Part shown: piece by piece, positions 1 through 5,958 of the stretch
How the letters are laid out: every line of letters starts with the position of its first letter
Numbering within the stretch: the stretch's first letter is position 1
Assembly (NCBI GenBank): GCA_947494405.1
Contig: CANLWQ010000132.1
Span: forward strand, 1-6,022
DNA length: 6,022 nt
Source: Comamonadaceae bacterium
GTDB taxonomy: Bacteria > Pseudomonadota > Gammaproteobacteria > Burkholderiales > Burkholderiaceae_C
Direction: 5' to 3'
Translations under genes and position numbers: made by a program
Notes under the pieces: model-generated
The model's input: the letters and a program-made list of their open reading frames with translations, nothing else
What the model was told of the DNA's origin: nothing
Database searches by the model: none

Positions 1-843
1 AAACACAAATCCGGCTTGCTCAGCCGCATCCGCCACCCGTTGGGTGACCACGCCAGCTTCAGTGGCGATGGTGGCAAAGGCATGCTCAAGGCCAGGCAAT
101 TTCAGCATTTCTACCTGACCGATTTTTTGCAATTTTTCGGTGTTGATGACCACACTTTTCCATGTGAGGGGCACAGCCCCACCGGTGTAGCCCGTACCAC
201 CACCCCGCGGCACGATGGTCAGGCCCAAATCGATACAGGCCTTTACCAATCTGGCCATGTCAGCTTCGCCATCGGGAGCGAGCACCACGAACGGGTATTC
301 CACCCGCCAATCGGTGGCATCGGTGACATGCGAAACACGACTCATGGCATCAAAGCGTATGTTGTTGTCATGGGTGCATTTGCGAAACACTTTGCTGGCT
401 TTGGCGCGCAAACGAGACACCTCTGCAAAACTTTGGGCAAAAAGTTTCACCGCTTGCAAGGCTGTGTTCAACAATCCCGTCACCATGGCATCGCGCTGAG
501 GGTCTTGCATAGCGTCGCGGCGCTTGTCGATTTCATTCAAGCGATGCTGCATGGCCTGCACCAACAACTGACGGCGCCTGGGGTTGTCCAGTAAATCGTC
601 TTGTAAATAAGGGTTGCGCTGAACCACCCAAATATCGCCTAAGACTTCTAAAAGCATGCGCGCTGAGCGACCGGTTTTGCGCTCTTGCCGCAACGTCTCC
701 AAGGTTTGCCAAGCCGGCAAGCCCAACAGGCGAATCACGATTTCCCTGTCGGAGAACGAGGTGTAGTTATAGGGGATTTCCCTAGATTGCTCGGCGTCTT
801 GGTCAGCCCCTAACAACGGGGGCAAAAGTGTGGGTGCATTCAT
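1..843 (-). CDS. FAD-linked oxidoreductase with N-terminal DUF3683 domain (partial, 3' end beyond window)
   Basis: Reading the minus strand from the ATG at 843-841 gives 281 uninterrupted codons, still open at position 1, so this is the N-terminal part of a larger protein. Residues about 22-150 ([20 protein letters not shown], then KTGRSARML and [20 protein letters not shown]) look like the DUF3683 region. From about residue 183 an FAD_binding_4 (GlcD/D-lactate dehydrogenase-like) domain begins, with the glycine-rich pyrophosphate loop [16 protein letters not shown] at 211-226. Full-length relatives are usually over 1,000 residues and continue with an FAD-oxidase C-terminal domain and an Fe-S/CCG domain. 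They are probably membrane-associated 2-hydroxyacid-type dehydrogenases, but the substrate is not established. The start [10 protein letters not shown] has no clear Shine-Dalgarno sequence. The gene lies 31 bp after the small membrane protein gene on the same strand, so the two are probably co-transcribed. Family assignment is from recall of conserved blocks; function is inferred. Confidence 0.85.
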   Translation of the reverse strand, partial: MNAPTLLPPLLGADQDAEQSREIPYNYTSFSDREIVIRLLGLPAWQTLETLRQERKTGRSARMLLEVLGDIWVVQRNPYLQDDLLDNPRRRQLLVQAMQHRLNEIDKRRDAMQDPQRDAMVTGLLNTALQAVKLFAQSFAEVSRLRAKASKVFRKCTHDNNIRFDAMSRVSHVTDATDWRVEYPFVVLAPDGEADMARLVKACIDLGLTIVPRGGGTGYTGGAVPLTWKSVVINTEKLQKIGQVEMLKLPGLEHAFATIATEAGVVTQRVADAAEQAGFVF

Positions 844-874
844 AAGTAGAAAGCAATAGTAACCTAGGGCAATT

Positions 875-1153
875 TCAGCTGCGCCAGGCTTTGAAAAATA
901 CCCATTGCAAAGAGGCGCACACCACCACCAAGCCAGTGTAGGTCAGCATTTTTCCGTCTTGCCCGCCCCAAACCAGTCCGGCGACAAGAACGGCCACGCC
1001 AGCTACACTGTTCAAGACAAACTGCAACCAAGGTTTGAACATAGCGGGTTTGTGGCGCCATAAAAGCTGGCTAACTGCCCACATCCATGCCGCCATGAAG
1101 ACCGCTGGCGCTAAAAAATTGGCCAAGTGAACAATAAGCGACAAGGTATCCAT
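875..1153 (-). CDS. small three-helix membrane protein, function unknown
   Basis: This encodes 92 residues with three strongly hydrophobic stretches at about 5-27, 42-62 and 69-87, long enough for three transmembrane helices. Basic residues cluster between helices 1 and 2 (R33, H34, K35, K40) and at the C terminus (K88, R91), which by the positive-inside rule suggests an outside N terminus and a cytoplasmic C terminus. There is no signal-peptidase site, cysteine pair or catalytic motif. I recognise it only as the kind of short hypothetical found next to hemA in Comamonadaceae. It is divergent from hemA across 22 bp and sits 31 bp upstream of the FAD oxidoreductase gene. The start at 1153 has no visible Shine-Dalgarno sequence; a TATAAA element (minus strand, 1167-1162) lies close enough to give a very short or absent leader. 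The hydrophobic frame is far more protein-like than the overlapping frames. Confidence 0.75.
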   Translation of the reverse strand: MDTLSLIVHLANFLAPAVFMAAWMWAVSQLLWRHKPAMFKPWLQFVLNSVAGVAVLVAGLVWGGQDGKMLTYTGLVVVCASLQWVFFKAWRS

Positions 1154-1163
1154 AGAGGAATTT

Positions 1164-1169
1164 TATAAT
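1164..1169 (+). promoter_or_regulatory. candidate -10 element of hemA (TATAAT)
   Basis: A perfect TATAAT lies six bases before the hemA ATG at 1176, so initiation about seven bases downstream would start the mRNA at or next to the start codon. No good -35 hexamer is visible 16-18 bp upstream; the nearest is GCGACA at 1138-1143, four matches to TTGACA but with a 20-bp spacer. The same AT core, read on the minus strand, gives TATAAA for the divergent gene. The purine run GAGGAA at 1155-1160 is 15 bases from the ATG, too far for a normal ribosome-binding site. Confidence 0.4.
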
Positions 1170-1175
1170 CAGGCT

Positions 1176-2435
1176 ATGTCAGTATGGGCGCTAGGACTTA
1201 ACCACACGACCGCTCCCTTGGATTTACGGGGAAGGTTTGCGTTTGCTATTGAGCAAGTCGGGCCCGTGCTCGATGGCTTGAAACACAGCTTTGGCTCGCA
1301 AACCGAAGCCACCATTCTCTCTACTTGTAACCGCACCGAAATTTATTGCGCCTCGCAAGAAATTGCCATGCCCCAGACATTGCAATGGTTGGCGCAGTCC
1401 GGCGGTGTGAGCCCCGACAGCTTGCAAGACCATATTTACACCTTGGTGGATGATGAAGCGGCCAGACATGCTTTTCGAGTTGCCAGCGGGCTTGACTCCA
1501 TGGTCTTGGGTGAGCCGCAAATTTTGGGACAACTGAAAGACGCGGTGCGAGTGGCCCGCGAAGTGGGCGCTTTGGGCAGCACCTTGCACCAAATGTTTCA
1601 ACGCTCATTCGCTGTAGCCAAGCAAGTGCGCAGTTCAACCGAAATTGGCGCGCACAGCATCAGCATGTCGGCGGCCTCCGTGCGACTGGCGGCGCAGTTG
1701 TTTGAAGACCTAAGCAAAATCAATGTGCTGTTTGTGGGTGCCGGCGAAATGATTGAGCTGTGTGCCACCCACTTCGCTGCCAAAAACCCCAAATCAATGA
1801 TGGTGGCCAACCGAACTCAAGAGCGCGGCGAGCGTTTGGCTGTTCAATTCAAAGCCGATGTCATGCGCTTGGCCGACTTACCCGACCGTCTGCACGAGTT
1901 TGACGCCGTCATCAGCTGCACCGCCAGCACCTTGCCGCTGATTGGTTTGGGCGCTGTCGAACGCGCCCTGAAAAACCGCCGCAACCGTCCTATGTTCATG
2001 GTTGATTTGGCCGTGCCACGCGACATCGAGCCGGAGGTGAAATCGCTGCGCGATGTTTACCTCTACACCGTTGACGATTTGTCCCAAGTGGTGCAAACCG
2101 GTCAAGCCAGTCGGCAAGCGGCGGTGGCCGAGGCCGAGGTCATCATTGACGCGGGTGTGCAAAGTTTTGTCAATTGGCTAGACCAGCGCAGCGATGTGCC
2201 TTTGATTCAACAACTCAACCAGCAAGCTGAAATGTGGCGCGCGGCTGAGTTGCAAAAGGCACAAAAACTGATTGCCAAGGGCGAACCTGTCGACAAAGTG
2301 ATGGATGCTTTGTCGAAGAACCTGACGCAAAAAATGCTGCATGGCGCCATGTCAGAGTTGCACTCAGAAGACAGCGCCACCCGTCAACAAGCGCGCCAAG
2401 CCATAGAACATTTCTTTTTGCGCAGCTCGCGTTAG
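1176..2435 (+). CDS. hemA: glutamyl-tRNA reductase
   Basis: HemA reduces glutamyl-tRNA(Glu) with NADPH to glutamate-1-semialdehyde, the first committed step of C5-pathway tetrapyrrole (heme) synthesis, in the cytosol. The 419 residues match the usual length of about 420. The N terminus [18 protein letters not shown] fits the family start, which supports the ATG at 1176. The catalytic domain carries STCNRTEIY with the nucleophilic cysteine at C51, followed by [18 protein letters not shown] at 104-121. The NADPH domain has the loop VGAGEMIEL at 187-195 and the strand [14 protein letters not shown] near 275-288. The C-terminal dimerisation segment includes [10 protein letters not shown] at 383-392. 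All key residues are present. The gene is divergent from the small membrane gene and is followed 16 bp later by prfA, the common hemA-prfA pairing. Expression may start from a nearly leaderless transcript (TATAAT at 1164). Confidence 0.98.
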   Translation: MSVWALGLNHTTAPLDLRGRFAFAIEQVGPVLDGLKHSFGSQTEATILSTCNRTEIYCASQEIAMPQTLQWLAQSGGVSPDSLQDHIYTLVDDEAARHAFRVASGLDSMVLGEPQILGQLKDAVRVAREVGALGSTLHQMFQRSFAVAKQVRSSTEIGAHSISMSAASVRLAAQLFEDLSKINVLFVGAGEMIELCATHFAAKNPKSMMVANRTQERGERLAVQFKADVMRLADLPDRLHEFDAVISCTASTLPLIGLGAVERALKNRRNRPMFMVDLAVPRDIEPEVKSLRDVYLYTVDDLSQVVQTGQASRQAAVAEAEVIIDAGVQSFVNWLDQRSDVPLIQQLNQQAEMWRAAELQKAQKLIAKGEPVDKVMDALSKNLTQKMLHGAMSELHSEDSATRQQARQAIEHFFLRSSR

Positions 2436-2451
2436 CTGGCGCTACCCACCC

Positions 2452-3540
2452 ATGAAAACTTTCATGCGCGCTCAGCTTGAGCGTTCGGTACAACGTTTGT
2501 CCGAGCTGGATTTCTTGTTATCCCGCGAAGACATCATGCAAGACATGACGCAGTTCTTGGTCTTGTCGCGTGAACACGCCGAGGTGGTGGCACTGGTTAC
2601 GCCCTATCAAAAATGGCTTCAATACCAACATGACTGCGCCTCCGCGCAAACCATGCTGCTAGACCCTGACGCCGAGGTGCAAGCCATGGCGCAAGAGGAA
2701 ATCAGCAACGCCGCACCTGCCATCTTGGCGTTGGAAGCGCAGTTGCAGCGCATGCTGCTGCCCAAAGACCCGGATGATGCGCGCCATGCATTTTTGGAAA
2801 TTCGCGCAGGCACGGGCGGCGACGAATCAGCATTGTTCGCCGGTGACTTGTTGCGCATGTACACCCGTTATTGCGCCAACCAAAACTGGCGGGTTGAGGT
2901 CATCAGCGAATCCCCTAGCGAGTTGGGTGGCTACAAAGAGGTGGTGATTCGCATTGAAGGCACCAGCGTTTATGGTGCGCTCAAGTTCGAGTCGGGCGGT
3001 CACCGCGTGCAGCGTGTGCCGGCCACAGAAACCCAGGGGCGCATACACACCAGCGCTTGCACGGTGGCCGTGCTGGCCGAACCCGACGAGCAAGAGGCCA
3101 TCAAAATCAACCCCTCCGATTTGCGTATAGACACCTTTCGCGCCAGCGGCGCGGGTGGCCAGCACATCAATAAAACCGACTCTGCCGTGCGCATCACCCA
3201 CTTACCCACCGGCATCGTGGCCGAGTGCCAAGACGGACGCAGCCAGCACAGCAACAAAGCCCAAGCCCTGCGGGTGCTGACTGCGCGCATCCAAGAAAAA
3301 GACCGCAGTGAGCGGGCTGCCAAAGACGCCGCCGAACGCAAAAGCCTGATTGGCAGCGGTGACCGCTCTGACCGCATACGCACCTACAACTTTCCGCAAG
3401 GGCGCTTCACCGATCACCGCATCAACCTGACGCTGTATAAATTGTTGGCCATCATGGAAGGCGACTTGGGCGATGTGGTGGAGGCTTTGCAGGCTTATGA
3501 AGCCGCCGAGCAGCTCGCTCAGTTGGAGGGGGCAAGCTAA
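2452..3540 (+). CDS. prfA: peptide chain release factor 1 (RF1)
   Basis: RF1 recognises UAA and UAG in the ribosomal A site and triggers hydrolysis of peptidyl-tRNA. The 362 residues match the family (about 360). The N-terminal helical domain ([18 protein letters not shown]) supports the ATG at 2452. The conserved core starts at about residue 115 ([20 protein letters not shown]). The stop-codon-reading tripeptide is PAT at 190-192 ([17 protein letters not shown]), which marks RF1; RF2 has SPF there. The catalytic GGQ is at 235-237 ([19 protein letters not shown]), with Q237 the expected methylation target of PrmC. The gene lies 16 bp after hemA, and no Shine-Dalgarno sequence is visible before its ATG, so translation may be coupled to hemA. 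prmC, a frequent next gene in proteobacteria, is absent; the next gene is rcoM. Confidence 0.98.
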   Translation: MKTFMRAQLERSVQRLSELDFLLSREDIMQDMTQFLVLSREHAEVVALVTPYQKWLQYQHDCASAQTMLLDPDAEVQAMAQEEISNAAPAILALEAQLQRMLLPKDPDDARHAFLEIRAGTGGDESALFAGDLLRMYTRYCANQNWRVEVISESPSELGGYKEVVIRIEGTSVYGALKFESGGHRVQRVPATETQGRIHTSACTVAVLAEPDEQEAIKINPSDLRIDTFRASGAGGQHINKTDSAVRITHLPTGIVAECQDGRSQHSNKAQALRVLTARIQEKDRSERAAKDAAERKSLIGSGDRSDRIRTYNFPQGRFTDHRINLTLYKLLAIMEGDLGDVVEALQAYEAAEQLAQLEGAS

Positions 3541-3588
3541 GATGTTCTGTCCATCGGTGCCAGAATGTCTTGAAGGGATATTGATACC

Positions 3589-4323
3589 ATGACCTCGCCC
3601 AACCAAGGTTTGTACCTTTTCGAAAAGTTCGATGTAGGCGTGATCCACTTGGATGCGCAACGCAGCGTCTTGGCCATGAACGACTATGCACGGCGGGTCT
3701 TGCCCGTGTCCGACAAGCAGCCGTTTGACAAATTGGTCACCTCGTTTCACCCCGAACGCTCCAAGGCCAAGGTAAATTTTTTATTAGACGAAGCCTCGGG
3801 TTGCCCCATGGCTAATGCAGTGCCCATGACCATGATCATCAACATCCCCGAGCAGGTGTTGCTGATCAAGGTGAGTCGACTGGGCAACGAAAAAAATGAA
3901 ACCACGGGTTTTGTTCTGGTGTTCTATGACGTCACACAGGTGGTCGGTCAGGAACAAGCTTTAACCGAACTTCCTGCTCGCAATATGCGTTTATCGCGCA
4001 TCCCTATGGTCTCCAACCAAAAAGTCTCCTTTGTCGACACAGGGGATGTCTTGTCGCTGGAGTCTCAAGCGCACTACACCCGAGTGCTCACACGTGAGGG
4101 CTACCATTTTTGCAATTTGAGCATCGGCGACTTGCAACTGCGCCTAGACCCCGCGCAGTTCATGCGGGTACACCGCTGTTTCATCATCAATTTGCAGGCG
4201 GTACAAGAATTGGGCCGCGAGGGCAGCAAGACCCATGTGATTCTCAAAGGCAAACACAGCCAGCCTGTGCCGGTGTCGCGAGCAGAAGTAGGACGCTTGC
4301 GCGAAGCACTGGGCATCAGTTAA
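3589..4323 (+). CDS. rcoM: RcoM-type heme PAS-LytTR carbon monoxide-responsive transcriptional regulator
   Basis: RcoM is a single-component regulator: CO binding to heme in an N-terminal PAS domain activates DNA binding by a C-terminal LytTR domain, which turns on cox genes. Residues 1-120 fit a PAS fold (YLFEKFDVGVIHLDAQRSVL, ending VLVFYDVTQ). Ligands described for Burkholderia xenovorans RcoM (H74, C94, M104) align with H54 (FHPERSK), C72 (SGCPM) and M82 (MIINIP). The C-to-M spacing is identical and the H-to-C spacing two residues shorter. Residues about 140-242 form the LytTR domain (LSLESQAHYTRVLT, FMRVHRCFIINL, VPVSRAEVGRLREAL). There is no receiver or kinase domain and no membrane segment. 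The ATG at 3589 is preceded by AAGGGA at 3573-3578 (10-base spacing). The gene lies 48 bp after prfA and 237 bp before coxM. Family recognition and ligand alignment come from memory of the published protein; CO sensing here is inferred. Confidence 0.9.
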   Translation: MTSPNQGLYLFEKFDVGVIHLDAQRSVLAMNDYARRVLPVSDKQPFDKLVTSFHPERSKAKVNFLLDEASGCPMANAVPMTMIINIPEQVLLIKVSRLGNEKNETTGFVLVFYDVTQVVGQEQALTELPARNMRLSRIPMVSNQKVSFVDTGDVLSLESQAHYTRVLTREGYHFCNLSIGDLQLRLDPAQFMRVHRCFIINLQAVQELGREGSKTHVILKGKHSQPVPVSRAEVGRLREALGIS

Positions 4324-4341
4324 GACCATTTGGGGCCTAGA

Positions 4342-4366
4342 GGCTAGGGTATGTCCTAGCTGTTTT
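4342..4366 (+). terminator. candidate intrinsic terminator of rcoM
   Basis: Beginning 18 bases after the rcoM stop, GCTAGG (4343-4348) and CCTAGC (4355-4360) form a perfect 6-bp stem around the loop GTATGT. A G-U pair (4342/4361) can extend it. GTTTT follows directly, giving a short U-tract. The stem is short and the U-run broken, so termination may be partial. It would separate rcoM transcription from the coxM promoter. An upstream CCTAG (4336-4340) can pair with the same left arm and compete with this hairpin. Confidence 0.45.
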
Positions 4367-4413
4367 GGTGGTCGGTACATTCCCTGATTGCGACAACTCA
4401 GAAAACTTGATCA

Positions 4414-4467
4414 CGTCATTTCGTGCTTAAAAACTACTATTTCGTGCAATAAATAGACGCATAAAAG
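4414..4467 (+). promoter_or_regulatory. candidate RcoM operator: TTnnnG direct repeats at 21-bp spacing
   Basis: The 9-mer ATTTCGTGC occurs at 4418-4426 and again at 4439-4447, exactly 21 bp apart. Each holds TTCGTG, an instance of TTnnnG (4420-4425, 4441-4446). At the next 21-bp step, 4462-4467 reads TAAAAG, a one-base miss of TTnnnG. Published RcoM operators consist of three TTnnnG direct repeats spaced 21 bp, with the improved motif CnnC(C/A)(G/A)TTCAnG. The first site (4414-4425) fits 8 of the 10 fixed positions of that motif, and the other two fit fewer. A-tracts follow each site (4429-4433, 4451-4453, 4470-4474), roughly in phase. The position between rcoM and coxM is where a cox operator belongs. 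Repeats and spacing are seen directly; binding is inferred. Confidence 0.65.
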
Positions 4468-4505
4468 ATAAAAACCTTTTAAACCTCCCATCTTGCGCAT
4501 AAAAG
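4458..4505 (+). repeat. 10-bp direct repeat CGCATAAAAG (4458-4467 and 4496-4505)
   Basis: CGCATAAAAG occurs twice as a perfect direct repeat, 38 bp apart. The first copy coincides with the degenerate third RcoM half-site; the second lies just upstream of the likely -35 region of coxM. The 38-bp offset does not fit the 21-bp phase of the RcoM repeats. Its role is unknown, and chance in an AT-rich region is possible. Confidence 0.4.
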
Positions 4506-4510
4506 GCATT

Positions 4511-4539
4511 TTGACGAATACTGGACAACTGCTTTTTAT
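4511..4539 (+). promoter_or_regulatory. candidate coxM promoter (-35 TTGACG, -10 TTTTAT)
   Basis: TTGACG at 4511-4516 matches the sigma-70 -35 consensus in five of six bases. TTTTAT at 4534-4539, 17 bp further on, matches TATAAT in four of six. Transcription would start near 4546, leaving a leader of about 15 bases that includes the AGGAGA ribosome-binding site. A weak -10 fits an activator-dependent promoter, and the RcoM repeats end about 44 bp upstream of the -35. Other -10 choices (TATACA at 4537-4542) cannot be excluded. Confidence 0.35.
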
Positions 4540-4560
4540 ACAGAACCACAGGAGACAAAG

Positions 4561-5424
4561 ATGATTCCACCGCGTTTTGAATACCACGCGCCCAAAACCG
4601 TCGGTGAGGCGGTTGCCTTACTTGGCCAATTGGGCTCAGATGCCAAGCTGCTGGCCGGCGGCCACAGCTTGCTGCCCATGATGAAGCTGCGCTTTGCCCA
4701 GCCCGAACATTTGATCGACATCAACCGCATCCCCGAACTCAGGGGCATTCGCGAAGAGGGTGGCACGATCGTGATCGGTGCCATGACAGTGGAAAACGAG
4801 TTGATTAACTCGCCCATTTTGCAAGCTAAAGTGCCGTTGTTGTGCGAAGCGGCCAAGCTGATTGCTGACCCCCAAGTGCGCAACCGCGGCACCATAGGCG
4901 GCGACATCGCCCACGGTGACCCCGGCAACGATCACCCGGCGCTGTCCCTGGTCATCGAAGCATCCTTTGTGCTCGAAGGCCCCAAGGGACGCCGCACCGT
5001 GGCCGCCGACGGCTTTTTTCTGGGCACCTACATGACCCAGCTGGAAGAAAACGAGGTCATGTGCGAAATACGCGTGCCCGCTTTCGCAGCAGGCACCGGT
5101 TATGCCTACGAAAAACTCAAACGCAAAACCGGCGACTGGGCGACCGCCGGTTGTGCGGTGGTCATTCGCAAAAATGGCGACCAAGTCAGCCATGTGCGTA
5201 TTGGCCTGACCAATGTCGCCCCCACGGCACTGCGCGCCGAAGAAGCCGAAGCGGCTTTGCTAAACAAGCCCTTCAACGCGGCCAATGTACAAGCCGCTGC
5301 GGCTGCAGCCATCGCCATTTGCAACCCTGCCGAAGACCTGCGCGGCGACATCGAATACAAGACCGCCATGGCCGGTGAAATGGTCAAGCGCGCCCTGAAC
5401 AAAGCCTGGGCGCGCTGCGCCTGA
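4561..5424 (+). CDS. coxM: aerobic carbon monoxide dehydrogenase, medium (FAD) subunit
   Basis: CoxM is the flavoprotein subunit of the heterotrimeric Mo-Cu CO dehydrogenase, which oxidises CO with water to CO2. It takes electrons from CoxS and delivers them to the respiratory chain at the inner face of the membrane. The 287 residues match Oligotropha CoxM (288). FAD-binding loops sit at the family positions: AGGHS at 32-36 and TIGGD at 111-115, followed by HGDPGND. The segments [29 protein letters not shown] and [16 protein letters not shown] are characteristic. Two positions differ from the Oligotropha sequence as I recall it: D115 for N in TIGGN, and W193 for the tyrosine near the flavin. 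A strong Shine-Dalgarno AGGAGA (4550-4555) lies five bases before the ATG. coxS follows after 19 bp. Other molybdenum hydroxylase FAD subunits share the fold, but similarity and context favour CoxM. Confidence 0.92.
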   Translation: MIPPRFEYHAPKTVGEAVALLGQLGSDAKLLAGGHSLLPMMKLRFAQPEHLIDINRIPELRGIREEGGTIVIGAMTVENELINSPILQAKVPLLCEAAKLIADPQVRNRGTIGGDIAHGDPGNDHPALSLVIEASFVLEGPKGRRTVAADGFFLGTYMTQLEENEVMCEIRVPAFAAGTGYAYEKLKRKTGDWATAGCAVVIRKNGDQVSHVRIGLTNVAPTALRAEEAEAALLNKPFNAANVQAAAAAAIAICNPAEDLRGDIEYKTAMAGEMVKRALNKAWARCA

Positions 5425-5443
5425 ACCCCAAAGGAAACACACC

Positions 5444-5929
5444 ATGACCAAAAAACTCATCACCGTCTCCGTCAACGGCAAAAAGGAAGAAAAAGCTGTT
5501 GAGCCGCGCACCCTGCTGATCCACTTTCTGCGCGAAGAACTCAATCTGACCGGCGCGCACATCGGCTGCGAAACCAGCCACTGCGGTGTTTGCACGGTGG
5601 ACATCGACGGCCAATCGGTCAAGTCCTGCACCCATCTGGCCATTCAGTGCGACGGCTCGGAAGTGCTCACTGTGGAAGGCCTGGCCAACAAGGGCGTGTT
5701 GCACGCGGTGCAAGAAGGCTTTTACAAAGAGCACGGTTTGCAATGCGGTTTTTGCACCCCCGGCATGCTGATGCGCGCCTACCGCTTTTTGCAAGAAAAC
5801 CCCAACCCCAGCGAAGACGAAATTCGTCACGGCATGGCTGGCAATCTGTGCCGCTGCACCGGCTACCAAAACATCATCAAAGCCGTCCAGTACGCCGCCA
5901 AAAAATTGCAAGAGCCCGTTGCGGCTTGA
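5444..5929 (+). CDS. coxS: aerobic carbon monoxide dehydrogenase, small (2Fe-2S) subunit
   Basis: CoxS carries two [2Fe-2S] clusters that pass electrons from the Mo-Cu site in CoxL to FAD in CoxM. Among its 161 residues all eight ligand cysteines are present. C42, C47, C50 and C62 lie in the N-terminal ferredoxin-like domain ([27 protein letters not shown]) and bind the distal plant-type cluster. C101, C104, C136 and C138 lie in the helical domain ([21 protein letters not shown]) and bind the cluster nearer molybdenum. The segment [20 protein letters not shown] closely resembles Oligotropha CoxS (166 residues). An AAGGA at 5431-5435 lies eight bases before the ATG. The gene is 19 bp after coxM and 29 bp before coxL, an evident operon. 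The subunit type is certain from the cysteines; assignment to CO dehydrogenase rather than another xanthine oxidase-family enzyme rests on similarity and context. Confidence 0.93.
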   Translation: MTKKLITVSVNGKKEEKAVEPRTLLIHFLREELNLTGAHIGCETSHCGVCTVDIDGQSVKSCTHLAIQCDGSEVLTVEGLANKGVLHAVQEGFYKEHGLQCGFCTPGMLMRAYRFLQENPNPSEDEIRHGMAGNLCRCTGYQNIIKAVQYAAKKLQEPVAA

Positions 5930-5958
5930 TGCTCACCCTTATTTGATCGGAGACACAC

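Noticed and set aside
16..594. Plus-strand open frame of 192 codons
   Set aside because: It lies antisense to the FAD oxidoreductase, whose minus-strand frame shows conserved DUF3683 and FAD-loop motifs. The plus-strand product shows no recognisable domain.
864..1061. Alternative minus-strand frame overlapping the small membrane protein
   Set aside because: It is arginine- and cysteine-rich without a hydrophobic pattern, and it overlaps the more convincing membrane protein frame.
3202..3750. Minus-strand open frame of 182 codons spanning prfA and rcoM
   Set aside because: It overlaps two well-supported genes, including the prfA C-terminal half and the start of rcoM. It has low-complexity composition and no family resemblance.
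3589..4323. Reading rcoM as a LytR/AlgR two-component response regulator
   Set aside because: There is no receiver domain with a phosphoacceptor aspartate. The N terminus is a PAS domain with the RcoM ligand pattern, and no histidine kinase gene is adjacent.
4399..4404. A further RcoM repeat one 21-bp step upstream of 4420
   Set aside because: The bases there are CAGAAA, with neither the TT nor the G of TTnnnG.
4407..4420. FNR/CRP-like site (TTGATCACGTCATT)
   Set aside because: Only the TTGAT half fits an FNR box; the second half does not match ATCAA, and the CRP consensus is also poorly met.
4522..4532. Possible sigma-54 promoter (TGGAC then TGC)
   Set aside because: GG (4523-4524) and GC (4531-4532) are separated by six bases rather than the ten required for -24/-12 elements.
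4324..4560. Riboswitch, such as a molybdenum cofactor element, before coxM
   Set aside because: Apart from the CTAG hairpins near rcoM I see no extended conserved stem set. The likely leader of coxM is only about 15 bases.
5384..5911. Minus-strand open frame of 175 codons opposite coxS
   Set aside because: It is a mirror of the high-GC coxS coding frame, in which all eight iron-sulfur cysteines are in register.
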